Source of the DNA: Capronia americana
Lineage: Eukaryota > Ascomycota > Eurotiomycetes > Chaetothyriales > Herpotrichiellaceae
Direction: 5' to 3'
Length of the DNA: 64,000 nt
Assembly (NCBI GenBank): GCA_016110215.1
Contig: JADWQD010000007.1
Coordinates: 682,001 to 746,000, forward strand
In this document: positions 10,653-22,414 of the stretch, in pieces
Layout of the letters: each line of letters opens with the position of its first letter
Position numbering within the stretch: the first letter of the stretch is position 1
The notes under the pieces: model-generated
The model's database searches: none
The model's input: only the letters and a program-made list of their open reading frames with translations
What the model was told of the DNA's origin: nothing
Translations under genes and position numbers: made by a program

Positions 10653-13600
10653 TCATCCGGCCAATTTGGCAAAATGCTTGTTCCATATCCAGCCTATTTC
10701 TCGCGTTGGATCATCTTGGTTGATCGCCAACCACAGCTCCCCGTGTTCGGCAATGATGTCGAAGATTTCCCCTGTCACATACGTGAGGTATCGGAAGCCG
10801 CCTTGTTGCCTTGATCGATCGATATTGAACTCATAGACACTCGCGGCTGTAAACAGGACTCCCGGTTCATCTCGTGGCTGTGGGGTTGCCCGTGCCGGAC
10901 CGTGGATTTCTTCCATGGGCATCGCCGAGGAAAACACGCTGCCCCCGGCAACTGTCGGGAGGTGAGACTGGGAGCGACTCGGACCAGGAGCTGCCGTGTA
11001 AAAGGAAGAAGTTGATGCATGGCGAGCCGCCACGGGGGACTCTGTCAAGAGCTCTCCAAGCGAGGGGGATGGCGCCTCTAAGCTTAACCTCGGAGCGAGT
11101 TGTGCGCTGTCTGCCGGTAGCCCCGGACTGGTCCCTGGTCGAGAAGCATTCAGGCTGTCCACAGTATGGAGTGATGCAGAAACGCCTCGACTTGCTGCCT
11201 CTGGAGTCTTCGGAGGCCGTCCAGATGCAGCTGACCCGGTCCGAATCCGTCCGTTGGCAAAGGTGGAAGAACTCCATTCAGTGCGATCGTCACTTTGGGA
11301 GCTCATTGGACCTCCGCTATTTCGATGGGGAAGGTCCCTGATTGGGAACGGTGGTGTCTCTTCGTTTGCTGAGACCGATCGCTTTGTACTGTTCCATGAC
11401 GGCTGGCGGGGAGAGTCCTCGCCAGTCAAGGTCGACCCAGGCGTCAGGAACGAAATCATGTTGACGGCCTCAGCCAGCAATGATCCGTTGCAAATGCTCA
11501 GTGTCAATGCTGTCGCTTCCTGGTAGTCAAAGTCTTCCTGCCAGTCCTTCACGATGTCAGAACTGTCGACCTTGTCCAAGGGAATGTCGATCGCGGCCGA
11601 AAATTTCTGGCGACACATAGCCAGCCAGTTGAGATGTAGCTGGATCAGATTGGCCTGGCATGCATGGACGAGATCAGCTGTTGACCGCAGAAGACGCTTC
11701 ATTCTTTCTTTGGCTTCCAAATTCAGGGCTTCCCATTGCTCCATTCGCTCCGTCATTTTCTTATCGATCTTCTCACCTCTATCCTTCTTGTTCTTGAATT
11801 GATTGTAGTCGAGAAGCCGCTTCTCTCGTTTCTGGATGAGCCCCTTCGCATCGGTCTTGAACCTCTCCAACATAGCTGCTGTCTTATCCATGGGTTGTAT
11901 GACACGTTTCGACACCTGTTCGTTGTGGTCAGGCAATGCAATAGAGTTTACCCCTCGCACCACAATGGCGAATTGTCTGAGCTTGCTTTCAGCTTGCGAG
12001 TGATTTGTATGTCCGACATCAACCCACGCCTCTGCCGCCGCTGCCAGCTCACACAATCGCCCAACCCATTTGGTGATCGCTTCGACATAACCTTGGCAGT
12101 CTTTTGTAACCAGGAAGAGGTGGGCAATATTGTTGTCATAGCTGATCTTGATCTTGGCATATTCTTGATCTTCGTACATTTCATTGATTCCGACATGTTG
12201 CCTCAATTTTTCTGCACGGCGACCAAATGCTTTGGTCAGACCATTCCGGACATCAGACTCTTTGCGTTTTCGATTAAGGACCTGATCAACAAGCTCGGTG
12301 TGTTTTTTGACTTCGTTTATCCGCACATTGACCTCAGTCATTTCACTGGCCGCTTTCCGGACAAACTCGACATCTGGATGAGTGTCCAATGTCGCTTCCA
12401 ATAGCTGATTAAGCAGTAGAGGATACTTAGTGATACGTTGAATTGGCTTCACAAGCAACGCATCGAGACTCCAAGCGTTGGTGATATCACTTGAGTTCTC
12501 ACTGCACTCCTTGAGCCACTCTTTTACGGTTGTCGAAGTCTGAAACGCTTCCAATCGTTTGTTTGCTGCGTGTCGGGTCCGGATATAGTCCGTGTATACC
12601 TTCTCCATGTCACCCATCGAGGCTTCAAACGCAGTGCCAACTCTAGTGAGTTCATCCTTTTCGGCGTCCGTCAGGTCAAGCGCGCCACCGATAGAAGCCG
12701 CCGAGCTTTGCACGGTAGATGCGCGATCTGCGTCTTTCCGTCGGTCCGACCTTTCCATTACATAAGCTGGTTTGACCACCTGCTTCAGGTAGGCGAGGAA
12801 GTCTTTAGAAAATTGTTGGACTAGGTCAACGTTGCCAAAGATGATTTTGATATCGTCATCGCTGATGGCTGCAATGGCAGTTTGCTTGTAGATGTCGCAC
12901 AGGACTCTCATATCTCGTTCATAGGTATACTCCGTATCCACAATTTCTTTTAGGATATGTCTTCTCTTCTTCAGGCGGCGCTGCTCCGGGCTCTCTTCAT
13001 CCACGGAGGGTCTCGCATTGCTGGAGCCGGATGGAATTCCTTGTTGATCCATGCTTGAGCGTGCAGATATCTGGGAGAACGAAGTAACCGGCCTCGATTG
13101 TGGAGGCGCGTGTGGGACGGCCGGTCTGATACCTACCGGGGCAGACCATGAAGACTGGTCGATAGAAGAGAGCTTCGCTATCGGCGGGGGCGGGGGCGGA
13201 GAATGACTGGGTGGGCGGGGGATGTCACTCTCAGCACCCATGGGTCCGAAAGTGTTTGTCTGCTGCTCGTCCTCATCTTGGTGAAAGGATTGAATAGGTT
13301 GGGTGTCTGGAACTGTTGGTTGCTCGTTTGAGTATGTCTCGTGGGCCAAACCGGATGGTTGCCGCTGTTCTGTAGGCGACTTGAGACCAAACTGCATCCA
13401 ATCGCCAACCGAGGGCGAAGTTTCAGCCCAGTCTTCTGCACTGTCCAGGCTCGATTTGTATCTATGATGCGCTTTCCAGCTTGATGGCGGTGGCAGAGAA
13501 GTCTCATTATTTGACGTTGGAATATTGGCCGGCCTGTCAACATCATCGCTTTGCGATTCAGTGTTGACGTTCACTGAGGCCCTCTTGTCTTCAGCATGGA

Positions 13601-16454
13601 AGGACTTTGTCGATCGCCAAGGCGCAGATTCCAGCTGCTCCCATTGACGGGTGTATTCATCCAGTTCGTGGAGACAAAGGCGCTGCACTTTCTCTTCGTC
13701 TACCTCCTCAGCATCAGCCAGGTCCGGTGAGGTTTGGATGATACGGTGGTATATATCATCCACAAGTTGCTGATCGACCACTCCGGATTGCGTCTGTTGT
13801 TGGAGGACTTTATTCACAATCGTATATGCATCAGTCGCATGATGATCCCGAGTCGAACCGTCCTCAATACTAGAATGATCCGACTCGAAATGGGAACCGG
13901 ATCCGACACCTGCTGATCCCGCGTCCTGTCGATAAAGCGATTGTGGGACAGGAGCGGAGGCCTCATCTACTTCTGAGTCAGGTGAATCTTCTATGGACGA
14001 TGTCCAAGAGTTTCCACCGTCACTTCGTGAAGGTGTGAGTTCGGGCTGGGGAAGTGGCGCAAGATGTCGATAACCCTTCTCGACAGCTTCATCATCATCA
14101 AGGTATGTGGTATTTCGAAGCATGAGGTGGACGGATACCTGGTCAGCATGATCAGAATTCTCGCCAGACGCCTGAGATGTGGATGACAATGGGGAGGTGG
14201 ACTCCTGACTCCGAAGGATACTGATCTGGCTATAAAGCGATTGGCCGGGAGTCTGAAGTCGGGAAGTGTCAGTTTGGGGTTCGACATCGATCATAGTGGC
14301 CTCAGTCGCCACCGTACCCTCCGTCATAGCGGACTGAGGCTCCTGTTCATCCCGCAGCGGTTGCAGATGCGTATTCAAACTGAAAGGGATATTGCTGAAT
14401 GGCGATTCGGTATGTCCAAGGGTTGGCGAGTCTAGTTCATCGCCTGGATGTGTAGAAGTTGACTCGACGACCCGTAGCGCATTTTGAGTGAATGCTTGTT
14501 GGTCTCCCGGGCGCTCACCAACCGGGGAGTAGAATGCGCGCTCATCAGACGTATCAGCAGCCGGCTCATCGACGACCACAGCCGGGATTTCCATGGTCTC
14601 TTGAGGGCGCTGCTCAGACTCATCAGACTCTTCGAAAGAAGGCGTCATACTATCCGACCGGCTAGATGAACCACCATGAGCGGAAGTGGTGATACCCTTC
14701 AGTTCGTGCCCTTCTCTCGACTTGCTCAAGGCCTGGGTAATCTTCAGTCGACGGGCTTTCAGGTCGATGTCACTAAGCTCCGGAGGTCTTTGACGTCTGT
14801 AAGCCTTCTTGTCACTTTGCTGCTTGGCCATCGTCTGGAACTTCTCCGCCATTTTTGCGCGTGACGCAGCCGTCGTGGCAGACGAAACGGGCATTCTGGG
14901 CCTTGAGCTTCTCAATGGAGGCGAGACCTTTGGCGGAGGAGCAATGATGTTGGCGCGGAGAGAAGGGCTCTTTTCGCCATTTGCAGTGGCTGTGCCGCGA
15001 CCTCTATTGTTCGGACTTTTGATGTGCACTGGCGACCGCACCTGCTTCCGAGGACTATGCTGCCTACGATCCCCCGGACGCGAAGGACTCGAAGGTTTCC
15101 GCCCAGACTCGAGCACTCGGAACGGAAGCTGGTGGTGTGGAACGATGGTCGGAGGGGTTGTGGGGGATATTGCCGCCGAATCTGACGCGATCCGTTGATG
15201 TCGTGTGCTCACCGGTATACGAGATCTGGCATTGGCGTCTGAGGCATACCTATGGCCGCTGCTCCCAGTGTTTGGCGATGGGGGCTGGCCATCGCGCATG
15301 ATGGCTCTCGACAGTGGCCCCGAGAAATCACTATTTGCTCGACGATGAGTGGGTCGAGTCTGGGGTTGGATCTCCTGCGACAGGACAGTACTGGTAGGAT
15401 GAACGGCTGACGGTGACATTGGTGGCCCTGGCAGATGAGCCTGGCCACGCTTTGTTTGAAACATCGGATTGGGGCTATGCATAGGAGACCCTTCGGAGCC
15501 TCGTCTCCGCGCAGCGTTGTGGATGCCATAGCCTGGTGCAGCAGGAAGGTCGCTTGCTGAGGGGGCAACTTCACCGAACAACAGTTTTCGACCATCAGCG
15601 GGCGCTTCGGGATTGCTCATTACTTGACTTAATCCACCGGCAGCAGACAGACCTCTCGAGTGAATTGTTCTGTCATTGGCAGCGGTCCGGAACCCCATCG
15701 CACTTCCTGCCCTTCTCGTTGACTCGGAAACTCTCGATGGCGGGCGCTTTATGGGCGGCTGGAAAGAGTGCGATGTGTCGATTGAGCCATATGGCATAGG
15801 ACTAGCAGTCCGTGATGCCGGACGCGACATCTGTTGGGTGGGCAAAGGTGGAATGTCGTCAGGCGACGCATCGAACCTAGCCACCAGATCTTTGAACGAA
15901 GCCTTCCTCGACCTCAAGCCATTGGGCATGGCCGTGGCAGGCTTCGAACTGCTACCAGTAAAGGTGCCGTTCGACAACGTCTGAGTGTTTAACGACAACT
16001 TGCGACCGCCTGCTCCATTCCTTGCCGCCCTTGGCGTTCTTTCATCAGCGTTGAAGCTGGAGTTTAAATCAGTGACGAGTCCCTCCTCTACCGGGTCAAT
16101 TGGCGCGGTTCGTATGGCCTCTTGGTGGAGGGCTACAGGGGATTCGTTCGTGAACGGATCTTGATACTGGCGATAGAAATCGTGAGGATCATTCGGCACA
16201 TCCTCGGTCCGCACAATATCCAGTCTTGAGGTGGATCTTGAAGGGTTTGACAGAGACGGAGTGCTTGAGCGCTGGGTTATCGGCTGGGATGGAGAATAGG
16301 CGGTGGAGGGGAGAAAAACGAGAGATCGGTTTGGCGACTGGGCCTGCAACCCGCTGTTTCTGATCTGATCGGGTAGATTAGTCTGCGACTGAGAGGACTG
16401 TCGACGACGGTGGGCGGAGTAGTAGTTGCTGTGGCTCGACACCGCTGAGGGCAT
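10653..16454 (-). CDS. Large Rho guanine-nucleotide exchange factor (DH-BAR-SH3)
   Basis: A single uninterrupted frame of 1933 codons starting at an ATG. Residues 1 to about 1150 are Ser/Pro/Arg-rich and predicted disordered, with many SP/TP sites. A Dbl-homology domain begins near residue 1155 (RRHILKEIVDTEYTYERDM) and runs to LLVKPIQRITKYPLLLNQLLE near 1320, the hallmark helix of the DH fold. A BAR-like helical region follows (YDNNIAHLFLVTKDCQGYVE to the repeated helices ending near AMCRQKFSAAIDIPL). A further disordered stretch leads to a C-terminal SH3-like domain (ASVYEFNIDRSRQ...WIWNKHFAKLAG). The order DH-BAR recalls S. pombe Gef1 and animal Tuba/DNMBP, which activate Cdc42, so a role in hyphal polarity or septation is likely (inference). 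It shares a 1.65-kb divergent promoter region with TERT. Confidence 0.9.
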   Translation of the reverse strand: MPSAVSSHSNYYSAHRRRQSSQSQTNLPDQIRNSGLQAQSPNRSLVFLPSTAYSPSQPITQRSSTPSLSNPSRSTSRLDIVRTEDVPNDPHDFYRQYQDPFTNESPVALHQEAIRTAPIDPVEEGLVTDLNSSFNADERTPRAARNGAGGRKLSLNTQTLSNGTFTGSSSKPATAMPNGLRSRKASFKDLVARFDASPDDIPPLPTQQMSRPASRTASPMPYGSIDTSHSFQPPIKRPPSRVSESTRRAGSAMGFRTAANDRTIHSRGLSAAGGLSQVMSNPEAPADGRKLLFGEVAPSASDLPAAPGYGIHNAARRRGSEGSPMHSPNPMFQTKRGQAHLPGPPMSPSAVHPTSTVLSQEIQPQTRPTHRRANSDFSGPLSRAIMRDGQPPSPNTGSSGHRYASDANARSRIPVSTRHQRIASDSAAISPTTPPTIVPHHQLPFRVLESGRKPSSPSRPGDRRQHSPRKQVRSPVHIKSPNNRGRGTATANGEKSPSLRANIIAPPPKVSPPLRSSRPRMPVSSATTAASRAKMAEKFQTMAKQQSDKKAYRRQRPPELSDIDLKARRLKITQALSKSREGHELKGITTSAHGGSSSRSDSMTPSFEESDESEQRPQETMEIPAVVVDEPAADTSDERAFYSPVGERPGDQQAFTQNALRVVESTSTHPGDELDSPTLGHTESPFSNIPFSLNTHLQPLRDEQEPQSAMTEGTVATEATMIDVEPQTDTSRLQTPGQSLYSQISILRSQESTSPLSSTSQASGENSDHADQVSVHLMLRNTTYLDDDEAVEKGYRHLAPLPQPELTPSRSDGGNSWTSSIEDSPDSEVDEASAPVPQSLYRQDAGSAGVGSGSHFESDHSSIEDGSTRDHHATDAYTIVNKVLQQQTQSGVVDQQLVDDIYHRIIQTSPDLADAEEVDEEKVQRLCLHELDEYTRQWEQLESAPWRSTKSFHAEDKRASVNVNTESQSDDVDRPANIPTSNNETSLPPPSSWKAHHRYKSSLDSAEDWAETSPSVGDWMQFGLKSPTEQRQPSGLAHETYSNEQPTVPDTQPIQSFHQDEDEQQTNTFGPMGAESDIPRPPSHSPPPPPPIAKLSSIDQSSWSAPVGIRPAVPHAPPQSRPVTSFSQISARSSMDQQGIPSGSSNARPSVDEESPEQRRLKKRRHILKEIVDTEYTYERDMRVLCDIYKQTAIAAISDDDIKIIFGNVDLVQQFSKDFLAYLKQVVKPAYVMERSDRRKDADRASTVQSSAASIGGALDLTDAEKDELTRVGTAFEASMGDMEKVYTDYIRTRHAANKRLEAFQTSTTVKEWLKECSENSSDITNAWSLDALLVKPIQRITKYPLLLNQLLEATLDTHPDVEFVRKAASEMTEVNVRINEVKKHTELVDQVLNRKRKESDVRNGLTKAFGRRAEKLRQHVGINEMYEDQEYAKIKISYDNNIAHLFLVTKDCQGYVEAITKWVGRLCELAAAAEAWVDVGHTNHSQAESKLRQFAIVVRGVNSIALPDHNEQVSKRVIQPMDKTAAMLERFKTDAKGLIQKREKRLLDYNQFKNKKDRGEKIDKKMTERMEQWEALNLEAKERMKRLLRSTADLVHACQANLIQLHLNWLAMCRQKFSAAIDIPLDKVDSSDIVKDWQEDFDYQEATALTLSICNGSLLAEAVNMISFLTPGSTLTGEDSPRQPSWNSTKRSVSANEETPPFPIRDLPHRNSGGPMSSQSDDRTEWSSSTFANGRIRTGSAASGRPPKTPEAASRGVSASLHTVDSLNASRPGTSPGLPADSAQLAPRLSLEAPSPSLGELLTESPVAARHASTSSFYTAAPGPSRSQSHLPTVAGGSVFSSAMPMEEIHGPARATPQPRDEPGVLFTAASVYEFNIDRSRQQGGFRYLTYVTGEIFDIIAEHGELWLAINQDDPTREIGWIWNKHFAKLAG

Positions 16455-18108
16455 CGTGAGAGAGAGGCCTTCCTTCTTGGCTGGTGATGGTGAATGCTAC
16501 GACTCAGATGCATTGCCTATGCCCACCATGTTCAGCTTGTTGGGTTCAACTGTGCTGCCGGTCTGCTTTCCGTCAAGATGTATCTCATGGGTCCTCCTCT
16601 TCTGCGGAGCCGTGGTGCACAGGAGTCGACCTGATGGGCAGTTGCCCCAGACTCCGGGCGCGGCACACTGGTCAACAGCGGGTTTCAGACAGACTCCTCC
16701 CGTCGCCTCTCTAGGCCAAAAGAATACGTGGGTTCTGGTCGCGAACGAACAGGTGGACAAAGGCGTCGTGGAGTGATTGCGAGGGTGCTGGATCCGGTGA
16801 GGTGACGGTGACGGTGACGGAGAGCGAGTGCGCCCGGACAATTGACGTCTGCTTTCTACCACAATTGAACGGGCAGCGATGTCGATACAGCTTCAGGATG
16901 GCCTACGTGCGTGATAGATTGATGCAGTGTGGAATCGTACTTGTTGTGGCGTAATGAATGTCGGAGATGGATGTCGTGGTTAGGCTGCGGCTTCATGTGG
17001 TGTGCTGGTCGGTAGATGGTGAATGTGAATATGGCAGCCAACTTCGGCCCAGCAGGCGCGGCACTGACCAGAAACTTAGAGTTAGTAGCCTGGTCTCTTT
17101 CTTCACTAGTTTGCGGGCACCATGAAGGCTACAAGGAGCAAGGACAAGCATTGGTCAGCTTGGAGGAACACCGGCGACGGCCTTTTCATTGTCATTGTTT
17201 GCAGGACACTGAACAAAGACCAGCGGGTGGGGACCAGCAACTGACCTCCAAATGTTCCTAGTTACATCTATGCAAGTCGAAGTAAGTGTTAATAATAATG
17301 TCAAGCTTTTCTACGTTGGTCCTTGGACACATTCGTGCCCGGCGTTGAGCAAACAAGAATCCAAGATAACCGCAACTGAGACCTTGAGGCTTGAGGATGA
17401 TTTTGGGCAGGACCAGTAGCTTAACTCTGGTGTCCCGGGCTCCCATCGGCTTGCCTATGCCTGTTTAGTTAATAACCGTCGGGACTAACTACCCCCTGTC
17501 ACCGACCTGTCAAGTCCACTGCGTGCCGTCATCATCGTCAAGCCCTTGGTAGCGCCCCCGATGCTCTGATGCCTTTCGGTCCACTCGAGCCTGTCGAACC
17601 CCACGGAATAAGCGCGACCTGCGGCGCTGGGATGTACCCAGTAGTTTGGCGTTCTCGCGTTCCCACTGGGTCCATTACTTACGATTGCAGCGAATTCATG
17701 GGCGGCCGCGTCTTCCAAGCGACTCTGCGCGTACAGGCACTCGTACTGTGTATGTGTTCGGTGATCCCCTTTTAGGTGTTCAACAGATTTTCTCTAGCTG
17801 GAACGCGCGTTGATGTGTAGGTGTCCTCGTGTGCCGAAGACGCTCTCGTGAACCGCACGTCACGTCAGCGCGTCTGACCTGGACGGAGTCGCGCGACCCG
17901 AAATGCTGCGGGAGACGACGCCATACTAATTTCCTCAGTGTTCGAGGATTGTTACCGTGTATCTCGGCGACAAGGGTTTTCATATCGAATGGGAGTTATT
18001 TTACGCAGTAGCGGAGGAGACTTCCAGAAGCTGGATCCTTGAGCAGACGCTTTCCACAAACTACGAACTTCTGCCCGAGTCGCGTTTGCCTCGTAAACAA
18101 CGGCGCTC
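16455..18108. promoter_or_regulatory. Divergent intergenic region between the Rho GEF and TERT
   Basis: About 1.65 kb between opposite start codons. It contains a GGTGAC hexamer tract near 16796-16822 and no supported gene. It probably includes the long leader of the Rho GEF. Confidence 0.5.
16796..16822. repeat. GGTGAC hexanucleotide tract
   Basis: About four hexamers (GGTGAGGTGACGGTGACG and onward), roughly 340 bases upstream of the Rho GEF ATG. On the opposite strand it is the same CACCGT unit seen at 4587. Confidence 0.8.
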
Positions 18109-21100
18109 ATGGCGAGAAAAAGAAAAAGCCTCGAAACAACATCCAGTCGCGCAGCCAAGAAAGCGAAATCCGCCAATCGTGACCGGGACGGCCTGCGGGA
18201 ACAGTCGCCTTACTTGCACCATTCTGTGCTGTCATCATTCTATCCTCAAGTGTGCACACTGAGAAACTATCTACTAGCGGGCCTGCCCACCAGTTCTCGG
18301 GTGCGGAGACGGAAGCTGACGGTTTTTGGGAAAGATGAGGCCGCTTCCATTCTCGACACATGCTTGGTGGGGTTTTTTACGCAACCTTCGATTTCTGTTA
18401 AAGAGTCGCGTAAGATCGAATATGCGACCTTCACTCAATCTCAGGGTCGTGCAACTGGGGCCAATACAGGCCGAGCCCAGCCTTGTTGTATAGATGAGGT
18501 AGGGAATATGTCAAGCCTGCGGCATTGTGCAAAAGAGACCTAACATTTAGGACAGGTTGTCGACTTTGTCATCTGGTCACTGTTCAAGGGTGAACTCACG
18601 AAGGGCGGTCGGCCTTCCCACATCCTCTGTCATGGTCTCCAAAGAGGAGCAGTCCATGAGGACGGCCGAGGAGCAGCGCCGACTTCCCTTCCTGGCGTCA
18701 TCCGAAGGCATCCCAACGACAGTCTGACCTCTCTAAAGACTGCCCCGTGGTCGGATATCCCGCCTCTGTTGGGAGCAGATGCCGAGGTCATCTTTTCCAG
18801 TCTACTTTTAGACTGTGGTATCTTCACACGGATTGAAAGTGGAAAAGACAACTATTTCCAATTCAGCGGTATTCCAATATCAGACTTGTCGGAAATCAAG
18901 CCTGCTCGCCCCGAGCGGGCTCCTCCCAGCAATGCTCGAAAGGAGCGCGTCCTGAGTATTGGTACCATTAGCTTTGTGAGGCGCCGAATGCTCTATGCCA
19001 GGCCGTCTTTGAACGCGGCTGGCAAGGTCAAATTCGGACTCCATCATAGCCACGTTCTGCAGCGGGTGACAGACGCCACACAACAGCGTCAGGCTGTTCA
19101 CCTTCTGAAGTATATCTTCCCACGACAGTTTGGCCTTCACAATGTCTTCCGGTGGAAAGTACATCCAGACGAGACGACTCAGAAATATAGAGATTATACC
19201 TTTCGTGAACAGGAAATCACTAGCCAAACAAAGAGATCCCCTGACTGGACTCCACGTCGACTCCGCGGCGAAACCATTCAACTCGTCCAGAAGATCCATC
19301 GGAATCACAAAGCCTGCTCATACAACCAGCTTCTGAGACACTACTGCCCTCTATTTTCGAGCCAAAGTCAGGGTCTGGCTGTTCATCAGGTTGTTCAATC
19401 CGAGGGAGCCACTTCGTCTCTGCCTAGCTTAGACCCGTTTGTCACACAGATTTTACTATCAGGGACGTCGAAAGCGAAGGCGGCCACAACGTTCAAGGAG
19501 TATGACAGCGATACCTCATTCCTGCCGCATTCGACCCCGGTGGCCAAAGTATCGGCCTTTTGTCGCGCCGTCATTTCTGATTTGCTTCCGAGTAATGTCT
19601 TCGGAAGTGGGTTGGATGGCCAGGAAAATCGTGACAGGATAATGAAGAAAGTCGATGACTTTGTTCAAATGCGTCGCTTTGAGAGTATGACAGTGCATCA
19701 AACTATGCAAGGCCTTCGCATAGCCTCCATTACTTGGCTATCCAACCCTGGAAATCCGAACCCAAAAATGAGCAAATCCGACTACTCAAAGCGGTTCGAG
19801 ATCTTGCACGAGTTTATATATTACATTTTTGACTCGCTGTTGATCCCGATCATCAGAGCACATTTCTATGTCACAGAATGTTCTACCCATCGAAATCGAT
19901 TGCTCTACTTTCGGCAGGACGTATGGCGCAAACTATCAGAGCCCAGTCTGGCAACCCTCAGATTGAATATGTACTCACCCATTACACCAAGCGACGCTCG
20001 CCACAAGTTGCAATCACGGAGCTTAGGATACAGTCAATTGAGGCTACTGCCAAAAGATCAAGGAGCACGACCGATCGCCAATCTGAAACGAAAACAATCG
20101 AGAGCAGGCCCTGGGAAAAGCGTGCTGGGCCAGAGTATCAACACTCAGCTTGCTCCAATCTTCAACATCCTCAACTTCGAGCGTGCACGCGATCCCTCTC
20201 CACTAGGTTCCGCGTTGTTCTCGATAGGGGATATCCATGGCAGAGTGGCGGAGTTCAGGAGGATAGTCCCGCCAGGATCTCGGTTGTTTTTCGCCAAAGT
20301 TGACATCAAATCCTGCTTTGATAGTATACCCCAAGAGCAACTCCTTCGCTTGGTCGACGACTTGCTCTCTGAACAGTCGTACCGGACCACCAAACACATA
20401 GAGGTGAAATCTTCCAACCCTGGATATCAGGTACACGCCGAAGGCCTGAAACGAAAATGGGCCGGCGTAGCCCGGCCAGCTGATGAACAGGCCGTGTTTT
20501 CAGAGACATCAATATCTGGGCTCGCCGCAAGGAAGCGCCAAGTGGTGTTCTCCACCGAGGGTTACCAAACGGTGTGGAATCGGAAATCCGTCCTCAAGCT
20601 TCTGCAGGATCACATTGGTGACAGCATGGTCAAAATCGAAAAGCGATACATGAAACAAATCGACGGTATACCACAAGGCTCTGTTCTAAGCACATTACTC
20701 TGCAACTACTTCTACGGCGCCTTTGAGCGAAACGAGCTAGGTTTCCTCAATCCCCCATCATGCTTGCTATTACGGCTGATTGACGATTTTCTACTTGTCA
20801 CGACGAATGACAAGCTTGCCCGACGGTTTCTGGAGGTGATGGCGAGTGGTGACCGACGCTATGGGATCCAAGTTAATCCCGAGAAGTCTCTCGTCAATTT
20901 CGACGTGACTATCAATGGCCGGAAAGTGCCTCGCGTTCTCGGCGAAGCTGCATTCCCTTATTGCGGAATGGCCATCAATGTCAGGACACTGGAAATGAAG
21001 AAAGATCGGGAGAAGAAGGACGAACGAGTTAGCAATTCTCTGACTGTGGAGAGCTGCATAAGGCCCGGAGCGGTCCTGAAACGAAAGATCATGTCTTCGT

Positions 21101-21540
21101 TAAAGAACCAAATGCATGCGATGTTGCTAGACCTGTCGCTCAACAGCCGAGCCCAGGTGGTATCGACGTTGATCGGGAACTACACTGAATCAGCGATGAA
21201 GATGCACCGATACTTAGTCGGGTTGGCAGCGAGGAAACGCCCGTCACAGGAACTGGTGCGAGGTCTGATTCAAGACTTGGTAGTCGCAGGTTGCAAGATC
21301 TGCCGAGCGAGAAACAGTTACAGTGGTCAGATCCAGCCTATCACCCAGGCGCAGATGTGTTGGATCGCAGCGGCGGCATTCGAGACAGTGCTCGAACGAA
21401 AGCAGACGCAGTACAGGGACCTGTTGGTGTGGCTGAAAGCTCTGAGGCAATACTCACAGCCCAAGATGAACATGGACCAAGCGGACCTTGAACGACTCCT
21501 GCAAGAGAACAACAAAGCTTTCCAGGCCTATGTGTACTGA
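18109..21540 (+). CDS. TERT: Telomerase reverse transcriptase (TERT)
   Basis: Two exons, 18109-18498 and 18556-21540, about 1124 residues. The 57-nt intron (GTAGGG...GGACAG) contains a CTAAC branch point, and the join reads CCIDE/VVDFVIWSLFKGEL. The N-terminus is very basic (RKRKS, AAKKAKSANRDRD), a likely nuclear signal. Next come the RNA-binding-domain motifs (MLYARPSLNAAGKVKFGLHH; FPRQFGLHNVF), the T motif region (MRRFESMTVHQTMQGLRIASI; FYVTE...LLYFRQDVWRKL), and the reverse transcriptase motifs: 2 (LRLLPKDQGARPIANLKRK), A (FFAKVDIKSCFDSIP, Asp713), B' (DGIPQGSVLSTLLCNYFYG), C (LRLIDDFLLVTTN, Asp873/Asp874), D (YGIQVNPEKSLVNFD) and E (FPYCGMAIN). All three catalytic aspartates are present, so the enzyme should be active in copying the telomerase RNA template onto chromosome ends. 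No telomerase RNA template was noticed in the window. Confidence 0.95.
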
Positions 21541-22414
21541 GCGGTCCGAAGCAGCAGCAGCACGATTGAGTTGGAATGCGCGCAGTCCTCGTATTCAGCT
21601 CACAGTGGTCGGTAGTCTAGATGCGTGAATCATTCGTCAATCGCATTGGCATCTGCGGCTCGACTGCGCTTGCTGCACCAGCCACCAGCAAATGCGCCTC
21701 ATACCTCACATTGTTGTCACGATGCATTCCAACCTCTCTTCCTGCGCAGTCTCGCAGTCTCGCCTGTCCCTCACTCGCTTCGTTCTCTGACCATGCTACG
21801 AGTCTATAACTACCGAGTGCACCCCTACCACAACGATAACCCCGACTGCGCCGAGCCTGGCCGATAAGATTCAGATCTCACTCAGTTTTGGAGACGCCCG
21901 CATCGATCGTCGTGAAACAGCCACACTGCCTCAGACTGCGGTCCTGCCTGTGATTTGCCCATCTCCAAGTGTCGAATGTTCTGCAGCATCCGTTCCGACA
22001 GCCACGAATCTCTCCCGTTGACGCCTGTCCAACCTGCGACGTGTCTCCTTGCGACTTTTGAAACCCCCTCCCCCTTCGACCCTCGACCGCTGCTCAGCGA
22101 CTAACGTCCAGAAGCATATATTATCGATAAGCCGACCGAAACAGCAAGATCGTCACGATTGCATCAAGATTTCCAAAAGCGTTGGACGGACCTTCGAGCT
22201 ATTGCACCATTTGTGGATCATGACGGACGTTGTCAATCCTTGAAACCTCCCCAATCGATGTCGGACAAGCCAACGCAAAATCCTGCCAGCCACCCGTGCT
22301 TCACCAAGTTTCCCACTCTTGTGCCGCTCTTTCGAGGTTGGGGTGCGGCGGTCACGGTATCGGTGCCATCGTTCTCCGGATACGGCCCCTGACCAAACTC
22401 CTGGCAGCCAGTCA
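21541..22414. other. Intergenic / probable leader of the TBC gene
   Basis: About 870 bases between the TERT stop and the first in-frame ATG of the TBC gene. The frame of the TBC gene is already open from about 22319, so the boundary between leader and coding sequence is uncertain. No other feature is supported. Confidence 0.45.
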